Shown in pieces: positions 1-5,913 of a stretch of DNA of 5,921 nucleotides (positions within the stretch are counted from its first letter, which is position 1; every line of letters starts with the position of its first letter). This DNA comes from Dehalococcoidia bacterium UBA2777 (GTDB lineage Bacteria > Chloroflexota > Dehalococcoidia > UBA2247 > UBA2777). The notes beneath the pieces are model-generated. The model saw nothing but the letters and a program-made list of their open reading frames with translations. It did no database searches and had not been told where the DNA came from. Location of the stretch: assembly GCA_002352365.1 (NCBI GenBank), contig DEIJ01000045.1, forward strand, positions 12,257 to 18,177, read 5' to 3'. The position numbers were made by a program, and so were the translations under genes.

Positions 1-2
1 AT

Positions 3-1157
3 GTCTACTCTCGCCCTATGATCTCAAAGTACCTGGCCGGCGAATGCTCTAGGGAAGAGATGCTCTTTCGCCCTATCGATTTCTATCATAAAAATAACAT
101 TGCTACCCTCCTGGGAAAGAAAGCAGTACAGCTCGATTTAAAGCAACACCGGGTAGAACTGGAAAGCGGCGAGAAGGTCTTCTGGGAAAGACTCCTTCTT
201 GCTTGTGGAGGGATTCCTTTTATCCCCCCAACCCCAGGGGGAGATAAGAGTGGGGTATTTACTTTCACCACCTTGGATGATGCTATAAGGATCGGGGAGA
301 GTTTAAGGACAGCAAATAGAGCGGTGGTCATCGGCGGGGGTCTTATCGGGCTTAGCGTGACCGAGGCCTTAGTAAGAAGGGGGATCAAGGTGTCCCTAGT
401 GGAAATGAGGGAGAGGGTGCTAAGCCTTATCTTGGATGAAACTGCCTCTTATCTTGTCGAACGAAGATTGAGGGAGGTTGGGGTGGACATCCTGACTGAG
501 CATACTGTTAAGGAAATCGTTGGTAGTTCACTCGATTGGGGAAAGGTGGGGGAAGTAATTTTGGATAATGATGAAAGGCTGTTGTGTGACGTGGTGATAG
601 TAGCTATCGGTGTAGTCCCCCGCACCGAGCTTATCCGAGATAACGAGATAAAAGTAAATCGAGGAATAGTGGTGGATCGCTTTATGAGCACCTCTTGTCC
701 TGGAGTTTATGCTTGTGGTGATGTTGCCTCCTCTTATGACTTCATCCTCGATGCCGACCGACTCACCCCTATCTGGCCCAATGCCTATATTGGTGGTAGG
801 GTGGCGGGGTATAACATGGCAGGGATAGCTAGAGAATACCCTGGGGGGACAGCAATGAATGCGATGAGTTACTTTGATCTCCCTGTTATTTCTGCGGGGA
901 TGGTAGAGCCTCAGGGAGAAGGATGCGAAGCATTTACCAAGCTGGAGGCTGGGGGTTATCGCAGAGTTGTGCTCCGAGAGGGTAGAATTCTGGGGATGGT
1001 TTTGCTGGGGCAGATTGACAAGGCAGGGATTATCTTCGGGCTGATGCGGGATAAGGTCGATGTTTCTAACTTCAAGGAGTCCCTTTTAGATTCAGGTTTG
1101 GGGATTGCTTCTCTCCCCCGAGAATTATGGCGAGAGAAATTTGAGGTAAAGCAGTGA
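3..1157 (+). CDS. FAD/NAD(P)H-dependent oxidoreductase, probable electron-input subunit of glutamate synthase (5' partial)
   Basis: This is a pyridine nucleotide-disulfide oxidoreductase-fold flavoprotein of the NirB-N-terminal/rubredoxin-reductase/NADH-oxidase type. The first ATG in frame is at 18, but the frame is open from base 3 and encodes VYSRP before that Met. Together they form the family's (P)YSRP-[ML]-ISKYLAGE segment, which normally sits about 40-50 residues into the protein. The true start and the N-terminal FAD-binding GxGxxG are therefore outside the window. Visible motifs are the NAD(P)H-binding Rossmann segment VVIGGGLIG (about 324-350) and the FAD-contacting segment CPGVYACGDVA (about 696-728), followed by a C-terminal dimerisation-type region. 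There is no redox CxxxxC pair, so it is not a lipoamide or thioredoxin reductase. It overlaps the amidotransferase by 4 bases, so it probably passes electrons from NAD(P)H to the synthase core in place of GltD. The fold is secure; the partner role is inferred from context. Confidence 0.9.
   Translation, partial: VYSRPMISKYLAGECSREEMLFRPIDFYHKNNIATLLGKKAVQLDLKQHRVELESGEKVFWERLLLACGGIPFIPPTPGGDKSGVFTFTTLDDAIRIGESLRTANRAVVIGGGLIGLSVTEALVRRGIKVSLVEMRERVLSLILDETASYLVERRLREVGVDILTEHTVKEIVGSSLDWGKVGEVILDNDERLLCDVVIVAIGVVPRTELIRDNEIKVNRGIVVDRFMSTSCPGVYACGDVASSYDFILDADRLTPIWPNAYIGGRVAGYNMAGIAREYPGGTAMNAMSYFDLPVISAGMVEPQGEGCEAFTKLEAGGYRRVVLREGRILGMVLLGQIDKAGIIFGLMRDKVDVSNFKESLLDSGLGIASLPRELWREKFEVKQ
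1143..1147 (+). promoter_or_regulatory. Ribosome binding site for the GTG start at 1154
   Basis: GAGGT lies 6 bases before the GTG at 1154, inside the end of the upstream oxidoreductase gene. It supports the GTG that overlaps the upstream TGA (GTGA) as the real start and suggests coupled translation of the two genes. Confidence 0.6.
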
Positions 1158-2299
1158 GAGGAATAATTCACTTAAATAATCCCTATGGCGACGACAAGGC
1201 TATAGAGAGTTGCTCGATATTCGGGATGATGGATACTACAGGAAGGCGATTTGGTGGAAGGGACGTTATTCGGGCTATAGCCAATATGCATGACAGGAGC
1301 AATGGCCTTGGTGGCGGCTTTGCTGTCTATGGAATTTATCCCCAATATGCTAGTTATTATGCCTTCCACTTAATGTATTTAACTGTAGAGGCTAGGTGGG
1401 ATGTGGAAGAATATCTCAAGCAGAATTTCAATCTGATTTGGGCTGAGGAGGTTCCCACTCAGAAAACCTCAGGGATTGTCGATCCACCATTGGTATGGCG
1501 TTATTTTCTTGAGGTAGGTAACCTGAGGTCAGAGGGACAAAGCGAGGATGATTATGTGGCAAACAGGGTGATGGAGATCGATACCAAGCTTGAAGGAGCT
1601 TTTGTTTTCTCCAGCGGTAAGGACATGGGAGTATTTAAGGGGGTGGGTTATCCTGAGGACATCGCCCATTTCTTTTGCCTCGATAGCTATGAGGGTTATC
1701 TATGGACCGCTCACGGCAGGTTTCCCACTAATACCCCAGGATGGTGGGGAGGGGCACATCCGTTCAATATTCTAGATTGGACAGTAATACATAACGGTGA
1801 GATTTCCTCTTATGGGATAAATCGCCGCTATCTGGAGCAATTTGGCTATCAGTGCACTTTCGAGACAGATAGTGAGGTAGTAGCTTATGCCGTTGACTTG
1901 CTGATGCGTCGCCATGAGCTTCCTATTGAAATTGTGGCTCGCATCATGGCACCACCTTTTTGGGATCAAATTGAGCGCATGAGCCGGGCAGAGCAGGATT
2001 TATGTCGCACTCTGCGTCAAGTATATGGAAGTCTTCTCCTTAACGGACCGTTTACCGTGATTATCGCCCATCAAGGGGAGATGATCGGGCTCACCGACCG
2101 CATCAGGCTTCGCCCCTTAACAGTGGGGGTAAAAAATAGTATGCTCTATCTCTCCTCAGAGGAGTCGTCAATCAGGCTGGTTTGTCCCGACCTTGACAAG
2201 GCGTGGATTCCCATGGGAGGGGAGCCGATAGTGGGGAGACTAAAGATAAGTGAGGAATGCCCCGGGGTAGTAATGCCACAGGAGGTGGAAGTTAGTTGA
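1154..2299 (+). CDS. Glutamine amidotransferase subunit of split glutamate synthase (class II GATase, GltB domain 1-like)
   Basis: It hydrolyses glutamine to glutamate and ammonia for the synthase encoded next door. The Ntn-hydrolase class II motifs are all present: a candidate nucleophile Cys20 in ESCSIFG, the Arg-loop AHGRFPTNT at 186-194, the oxyanion-hole HNGEI at 213-217, TDSE at 238-241, and DRIRLRPL near 315-322, which matches the family's DR..LRPL element. At 381 residues it fits stand-alone glutamate synthase or GlxB-type amidotransferases rather than the roughly 1500-residue fused GltB. Cys20 lies behind 19 residues, so a propeptide would have to be removed to expose it, as in GltB; no better start between 1154 and the Cys codon is evident. 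The Cys is followed by Ser, where Gly is commoner in class II enzymes. It overlaps the oxidoreductase by 4 bases and the FMN subunit by 4 bases. A GlxB-like methylamine or glutamine-dependent ligase subunit is possible in principle, but the neighbours favour glutamate synthase. Confidence 0.9.
   Translation: MRGIIHLNNPYGDDKAIESCSIFGMMDTTGRRFGGRDVIRAIANMHDRSNGLGGGFAVYGIYPQYASYYAFHLMYLTVEARWDVEEYLKQNFNLIWAEEVPTQKTSGIVDPPLVWRYFLEVGNLRSEGQSEDDYVANRVMEIDTKLEGAFVFSSGKDMGVFKGVGYPEDIAHFFCLDSYEGYLWTAHGRFPTNTPGWWGGAHPFNILDWTVIHNGEISSYGINRRYLEQFGYQCTFETDSEVVAYAVDLLMRRHELPIEIVARIMAPPFWDQIERMSRAEQDLCRTLRQVYGSLLLNGPFTVIIAHQGEMIGLTDRIRLRPLTVGVKNSMLYLSSEESSIRLVCPDLDKAWIPMGGEPIVGRLKISEECPGVVMPQEVEVS
2281..2286 (+). 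promoter_or_regulatory. Strong Shine-Dalgarno that fixes the TTG start at 2296
   Basis: GGAGGT ends 9 bases before TTG at 2296. The TTG overlaps the TGA of the amidotransferase gene (TTGA). This near-perfect site is the main reason to accept the rare TTG start; the protein from it begins 17 residues before the first ferredoxin cysteine, as expected for a complete domain. Confidence 0.75.
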
Positions 2300-3801
2300 A
2301 GACTTATCTCCCACCAAAGTTTATCGTAGACCGAAACCCCTCGCGCTGCATCCAGTGCCAGGTCTGTGTAAACCAGTGCTCCTTTGATGTTCATTACTAC
2401 GACGCTGATGACGATGAGGTCAGAAGTCATGAAGAGAACTGCGTTGGCTGTCATCGCTGTGTCATCTTCTGCCCTACTCAGGCGTTAACCATCGAAAGAA
2501 ATCCCTTAGACTATCGGGAAAATTATAACTGGCGCCCTGAGATCATCGAGGATATTCTACGGCAGGCGGAGACGGGGGGAGTAATCATCACCGGGATGGG
2601 AGATGATAAGAGGCAGCGCATCTATTGGGATCACCTGGTGTTGAATGCCAGCCAAGTGACTAACCCCTCTATTGACCCTCTGCGTGAACCTATGGAGCTG
2701 AGGACCTATCTGGGAAGTAAACCAGAAAGGGTGGAAATAGAACCGGACTCGCTAGAATTAAAGACTTACCTGGCGCCTCAGGTGGAACTTGATGTGCCGG
2801 TGATGTTTGCTGCTATGTCCTATGGGGCGGTGAGCCTCAACGTCCATGAATCTTTGGCCCGAGCAGCAACTGAGTCGGGGACACTATGGAATACTGGGGA
2901 AGGAGGGCTTCACCCCAAGCTATATAAATATGGTCATAACACCATCGTCCAGGTAGCTTCAGGACGTTTTGGAGTTCATCCCCAATATCTGGATGTGGCC
3001 AGGGTGATTGAAATTAAGATAGGTCAAGGAGCCAAGCCAGGGATTGGTGGACATCTTCCCGGTGAAAAGGTAAGTGCTGAAGTTTCCTTAACGCGCATGA
3101 TCCCCCAGGGAACTGATGCGCTCTCCCCTGCCCCCCACCACGACATCTACTCCATCGAGGATCTAGCTCAGCTCATCTATGCCCTAAAGGAAGCAACCAA
3201 TTACCAAAAGCCAGTGGCAGTCAAGATAGCTGCGGTTCATAATTCAGCAGCGATTGCCAGTGGCATGGTTCGTGCTGGGGCAGATATTATTGTCCTCGAT
3301 GGGCTGCGGGGCTCTACCGGTGCTGCCCCTAAGATTATTCGAGATAATGTCGGCATTCCCATCGAGCTGGCTTTAGCCTCGGTAGATGAGCGTTTAAGAC
3401 AAGAGGGGATAAGAAATCGGGCTTCACTCATCGTCTCCGGAGGCATCAGGAATAGCGGCGATGTGGTCAAGGCCATTGCCTTAGGAGCTGACGCCATTTA
3501 TATCGCCACTGCAGCTCTCATCGCCTTGGGGTGCACTGTTTGCCAACAATGCCATACCGGGAAATGCGCCTGGGGTATTTGTACCCAGGATCCAAAGCTA
3601 GCCAAGAGGGTAAATCCTGATATTGGCAGCCGTCGCTTGACCAATCTCCTTCGCGGCTGGAGCCTGGAGATCAAGGATATGCTAGGGGGGATGGGGATAA
3701 ATGCCCTGGAGAGCCTGAGAGGAAACCGCCTTCATCTCAGAGGGGTGGGGCTTACCGATACTGAGCTCGAGATTCTCGGCGTGAAGATGGCAGGATCATA
3801 A
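2296..3801 (+). CDS. gltB: Glutamate synthase FMN/[3Fe-4S] core with N-terminal 2[4Fe-4S] ferredoxin domain
   Basis: This is the catalytic core of GOGAT, which reductively aminates 2-oxoglutarate to glutamate with ammonia delivered from the amidotransferase. Residues about 10-65 form a bacterial-type ferredoxin with two CX2CX2CX3C motifs (C18, C21, C24, C28 and C49, C52, C55, C59), enough for two [4Fe-4S] clusters. Residues about 115-490 are the glutamate synthase FMN TIM-barrel: NTGEGG at 199-204, QGAKPGIGGHLPG at 244-256, VAVKIAAVHN near 307-316, DGLRGSTGAAP at 335-345 and the phosphate-binding SGGIRNSGD at 381-389. The CX5CX4C motif for the [3Fe-4S] cluster is C413-C419-C424, with extra cysteines at 416 and 429. 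At 501 residues it matches the stand-alone archaeal-type synthase, not the fused bacterial alpha subunit; amidotransferase and GXGXG domains lie in the flanking genes. The ferredoxin domain is a likely relay between the upstream flavoprotein and FMN, and could also accept electrons from free ferredoxin. Confidence 0.95.
   Translation: MKTYLPPKFIVDRNPSRCIQCQVCVNQCSFDVHYYDADDDEVRSHEENCVGCHRCVIFCPTQALTIERNPLDYRENYNWRPEIIEDILRQAETGGVIITGMGDDKRQRIYWDHLVLNASQVTNPSIDPLREPMELRTYLGSKPERVEIEPDSLELKTYLAPQVELDVPVMFAAMSYGAVSLNVHESLARAATESGTLWNTGEGGLHPKLYKYGHNTIVQVASGRFGVHPQYLDVARVIEIKIGQGAKPGIGGHLPGEKVSAEVSLTRMIPQGTDALSPAPHHDIYSIEDLAQLIYALKEATNYQKPVAVKIAAVHNSAAIASGMVRAGADIIVLDGLRGSTGAAPKIIRDNVGIPIELALASVDERLRQEGIRNRASLIVSGGIRNSGDVVKAIALGADAIYIATAALIALGCTVCQQCHTGKCAWGICTQDPKLAKRVNPDIGSRRLTNLLRGWSLEIKDMLGGMGINALESLRGNRLHLRGVGLTDTELEILGVKMAGS
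3792..3795 (+). promoter_or_regulatory. Weak ribosome binding site for the ATG at 3806
   Basis: AGGA lies 10 bases before the ATG, within the last codons of the FMN subunit gene. It is separated from the start by an A-rich stretch (TAA stop, then AAAA). The site is modest, so reinitiation after the preceding stop probably contributes. Confidence 0.4.
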
Positions 3802-3805
3802 AAAA

Positions 3806-4570
3806 ATGGCGGCTAATCGGCGTCAAGATAGCCAATTCAAAGTAGATGCTACTGGCCTTCACTATCGGAGGCTGAATCAGCTTCTCCGCCAGGCAGTGGC
3901 CGATGGAGCCGAGAGGATCGAGCTTCAAAATGTCTACGGGCAAAGATATATCGGCACTGACCTAGATAGAGAGGTGGAGATCGAAATTCAGGGTACGCCG
4001 GGTAATGACTTGGGGTCTTTTATGAACGGCCCTCGGATTACTGTTTATGGGAATGCCCAGGATGGCTGCGGCAATACCATGAATGACGGCCAGATTATTA
4101 TTCACGGTCATGCCGGTGACATCCTCGGCTTTTCTGCCCGCGGAGGTAAGATTTTTGTACGGGGAGATGTAGGTTATCGAGCAGGCATCCACATGAAGGA
4201 ATATCAAGATAAGAAACCGGTGCTGGTTATCGGTGGCACCGCCCAGGATTTCCTCGGCGAATATATGGCGGGGGGGATGTTGATCCTCCTTGGACTCAAT
4301 CTGAGGGAGGGCGAGTATCACCGGGCAAGTTTTATTGGCACCGGAATGCATGGTGGTGTGATCTACCTACGGGGAAGTGTCGACCAGTTTCAGTTAGGTA
4401 GAGAGGTGGGTGTTGCCGAAATCGATGAGGTGGACTGCTCAAATCTTGACAGGCTTGTCGGCGAGTTTGCCTCTTACTTCAGCTATAATGCTGCTGAAAT
4501 ACTCAAGGGTAGGTTTATTAAGCTGCTCCCTCTCTGGCTCCGCCCTTATGGCAACCTTTATGTCTACTAA
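3806..4570 (+). CDS. Glutamate synthase GXGXG-domain subunit (GltB domain 3-like)
   Basis: This is the stand-alone counterpart of the C-terminal right-handed beta-helix of the GltB alpha subunit, a fold also found in subunit C of formylmethanofuran and tungsten formylmethanofuran dehydrogenases. In fused GOGAT it has a mainly structural role, holding the amidotransferase and FMN domains so that ammonia can be channelled. The repeated glycine pattern runs from about residue 63 to 195: GTPGNDLGSFMNG, then YGNAQDGCGNTMNDG, HGHAGDILGFSARGG, RGDVGYRAGIHM, GGTAQDFLGEYMAGG and GTGMHGGVIYLRG. The C-terminal 55 residues or so carry the helical tail ending in LWLRPYGNLYVY. At 254 residues the length is normal for the split form. 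It starts 4 bases after the FMN subunit. The glutamate synthase neighbours argue against an Fwd/FmdC identity; no molybdopterin subunit is present. Confidence 0.92.
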   Translation: MAANRRQDSQFKVDATGLHYRRLNQLLRQAVADGAERIELQNVYGQRYIGTDLDREVEIEIQGTPGNDLGSFMNGPRITVYGNAQDGCGNTMNDGQIIIHGHAGDILGFSARGGKIFVRGDVGYRAGIHMKEYQDKKPVLVIGGTAQDFLGEYMAGGMLILLGLNLREGEYHRASFIGTGMHGGVIYLRGSVDQFQLGREVGVAEIDEVDCSNLDRLVGEFASYFSYNAAEILKGRFIKLLPLWLRPYGNLYVY

Positions 4571-4582
4571 GGGTGAGCACAA

Positions 4583-4972
4583 GTGAGAAGTGGAAAGACA
4601 AAGGTTCTGTTTATGACGCTGCTTCTGGCCTCCCACTTCAAGGAAATAGCCTGGCGGCCCAAGGAAGCCGCTCAGCATGGGGCAGGGATTCACCATAGAC
4701 TGGTAGCACTAGCTGAAGAGCAGGGCTTCAATGAACCGCTAGCGGAGCGAATAGGCTATCACATGGAGAAAGAGTTGGAAGAGACGCTAGGCAGCTCACA
4801 GCGATATGGATTCAAGTATGAGGCTCCCAACCACTGGGCAACCCATGATCATGTCCAACTATGGTTGGACAACCTGGCTTATAAGCACAACCTGTTGAGC
4901 CGGGAGGAGAGGGAGCAACTTGAGCCATATCTTCAACAGGCTGCGGCGCTGATTCACCATCGCTATGATTAG
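4583..4972 (+). CDS. Uncharacterised His-rich protein, 129 residues
   Basis: I do not recognise this family. The protein looks mostly helical, with charged amphipathic stretches such as LAERIGYHMEKELEETLG (53-70) and SREEREQLEPYL (106-117), and has no signal peptide or clear membrane segment. It has 11 histidines in 129 residues (18, 32, 37, 38, 60, 84, 88, 90, 102, 125, 126), including a clustered HWATHDH at 84-90, which could bind metal; that is only a suggestion. It starts 12 bases after the GXGXG subunit, with AAGGGTG (4569-4575) ahead of the GTG, and its end overlaps the regulator gene by 8 bases, so it is very probably a real operon member. An in-frame ATG at 4613, with AAGG 8 bases upstream, is an alternative start giving 119 residues. 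Its place between synthase and regulator suggests an accessory or sensing role in nitrogen assimilation. Confidence 0.7.
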   Translation: MRSGKTKVLFMTLLLASHFKEIAWRPKEAAQHGAGIHHRLVALAEEQGFNEPLAERIGYHMEKELEETLGSSQRYGFKYEAPNHWATHDHVQLWLDNLAYKHNLLSREEREQLEPYLQQAAALIHHRYD

Positions 4973-5651
4973 TAAAGTTGACTTCACTACATTCAAAATA
5001 CTCATAATAGCTGATGAGGGGGAGCAAATATCAAGACTAAACTCAGGGCTTATCCGAGGAGGTTTTAGTTGCTCGCTTGCTTCCACTGGCGAGGAGATAA
5101 GCGGCAAGATCAGGGGACAGACCCCCGATTTAGTGCTTATAGATATGGCTGGCCCCCCAGCTAGCCCGGAACCATTGCTCCGAGAGGTAAAAGCAATAGC
5201 GCCTATTATCGCCTTTATCCCCCAGGAATCGCTACCGGAGCTAGATTTTATCCAGCGTGTAGATGATTTTGTTATTAAACCCTATGAGATAGCCGAGGTG
5301 ATAGCCAGGGTGAAGCGGATTCTGTGGCGTAGCCATAACATAGATAGCAAAGAGGTGATCGAGTGTGGCGACCTGGTGATAGATTTAGCCAGATATGAAG
5401 TGTCCCTCAGCAGTAAGCTTATTCCGCTAACCTTCAAAGAGTATGAGTTGCTCAAGTTTTTAGCCACTAATAAAGGGAAGGTTCTTACTAGAGAAATTCT
5501 ACTTGACAAGCTCTGGGGCTACGACTACTACGGTGGAGATAGGACAGTGGACGTCTATATTAGGAGGCTTCGGGCAAAGATTGAGGATGAAAATCACTGT
5601 TTTATCGAGACGGTGAGAAACATAGGCTACAAGTTCAGAAAGGAGATATAG
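4965..5651 (+). CDS. GlnR-like OmpR-family response regulator with degenerate receiver
   Basis: This is a DNA-binding transcription regulator with a receiver (about 10-120) and a C-terminal winged helix-turn-helix (about 132-226). The DNA-binding half is classic OmpR/PhoB: LTFKEYELLKFLA (155-167), VLTREILLDKLWGYDY (173-188), RTVDVYIRRLRAKI (193-206) and TVRNIGYKF (216-224). From memory, GYDY-[FY]-GG-x-RTVDV followed by TVRN-[VI]-GY is especially close to actinobacterial GlnR. In the receiver, phosphoacceptor Asp60, one acidic residue (Asp17) and Lys105 remain. The first Asp of the usual DD pair is Ala16 and the switch Thr/Ser is Ile85. GlnR is likewise an orphan OmpR regulator working without ordinary phosphorylation, so this protein may be phosphorylation-independent. 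No histidine kinase is present in the window. The start overlaps the upstream gene by 8 bases and lacks a good Shine-Dalgarno, which implies coupled translation. Likely targets, including this operon, are inferred from context. Confidence 0.88.
   Translation: MISKVDFTTFKILIIADEGEQISRLNSGLIRGGFSCSLASTGEEISGKIRGQTPDLVLIDMAGPPASPEPLLREVKAIAPIIAFIPQESLPELDFIQRVDDFVIKPYEIAEVIARVKRILWRSHNIDSKEVIECGDLVIDLARYEVSLSSKLIPLTFKEYELLKFLATNKGKVLTREILLDKLWGYDYYGGDRTVDVYIRRLRAKIEDENHCFIETVRNIGYKFRKEI
5640..5645 (+). promoter_or_regulatory. Ribosome binding site for asparagine synthetase ATG at 5656
   Basis: AAGGAG lies 10 bases before ATG at 5656, within the last codons of the regulator gene. The clear site plus the immediate MCGI sequence, which needs Cys at position 2, fix this start. 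Confidence 0.7.
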
Positions 5652-5655
5652 CCAT

Positions 5656-5913
5656 ATGTGTGGGATTGTTGCCATCTATGGGGATGGTGCGAGCCGATGG
5701 CCCCCCCGCCTGGATACCATGCTGGATAGGTTGTCTCACCGTGGGCCGGATGACCAGGGCACATATGTAGATAGCAACATTGCCCTGGGGCAAAAAAGGC
5801 TTTCCATAATAGATGTGGCCGGTGGCAGGCAGCCGATATTCAGCGAGGACAGACGAAGGTGTGTTATATGCAACGGTGAGATTTACAATCACCTCGCCTT
5901 AACCCAAGTTTGA
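5656..5913 (+). CDS. asnB: Asparagine synthetase (glutamine-hydrolysing), N-terminal fragment ending early
   Basis: AsnB makes asparagine from aspartate, ATP and glutamine-derived ammonia. The N-terminal class II amidotransferase is unmistakable: MCGIVAIYG with nucleophile Cys2, LSHRGPDDQG at 26-35 (the Arg-containing loop), GQKRLSIIDV at 45-54, GGRQP at 56-60 and NGEIYNH at 73-79. Known AsnB proteins are about 500-650 residues with a C-terminal ATP-pyrophosphatase synthetase domain. Here the frame runs as family-like sequence to about Leu82 and then meets TGA after Thr-Gln-Val at residue 85. As written, the gene lacks the rest of the glutaminase domain and the whole synthetase domain, so it would be inactive. 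Either the gene is interrupted (insertion or frameshift) or the last 20 bases or so of the window are not the native continuation, for example a contig end in a repeat. It begins 4 bases after the regulator, in the same operon. Confidence 0.85.
   Translation: MCGIVAIYGDGASRWPPRLDTMLDRLSHRGPDDQGTYVDSNIALGQKRLSIIDVAGGRQPIFSEDRRRCVICNGEIYNHLALTQV

Noticed and set aside
18..20. ATG at 18 as the true start of the oxidoreductase
   Set aside because: Codons from base 3 encode VYSRP, which completes a conserved family segment running into the ATG. The protein would also lack its N-terminal FAD-binding motif if it began here. The gene is truncated by the window edge.
1330..2990. Similar CCCCAATAT stretches near 1338 and 2980 as a possible repeat
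   Set aside because: The match is about 10 bases and falls where both proteins happen to encode a PQY tripeptide. It is too short to call a repeat.
3962..4351. Minus-strand open frame of 129 codons opposite the GXGXG gene
   Set aside because: It lies wholly inside a strongly conserved gene on the other strand, has no family-like motifs and no supporting operon context, so it is a coding shadow.
1..4569. ATGTCTACT at the window start and again at 4560, as a possible circular or terminal repeat
   Set aside because: The match is only 9 bases, lies in two unrelated coding contexts and does not extend on either side, so chance is sufficient.
3806..4570. FwdC/FmdC (formylmethanofuran dehydrogenase subunit C), suggesting a methanogen
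   Set aside because: The GXGXG fold is shared, but the amidotransferase and FMN synthase genes immediately upstream identify it as glutamate synthase domain 3. No other Fwd subunit is present, and the OmpR-type regulator points to a bacterium.
4611..4972. HD-domain phosphohydrolase reading of the small protein, because of its HDH at 88-90
   Set aside because: The spaced upstream His and downstream Asp that define HD domains cannot be placed convincingly, and the protein is short for that family.
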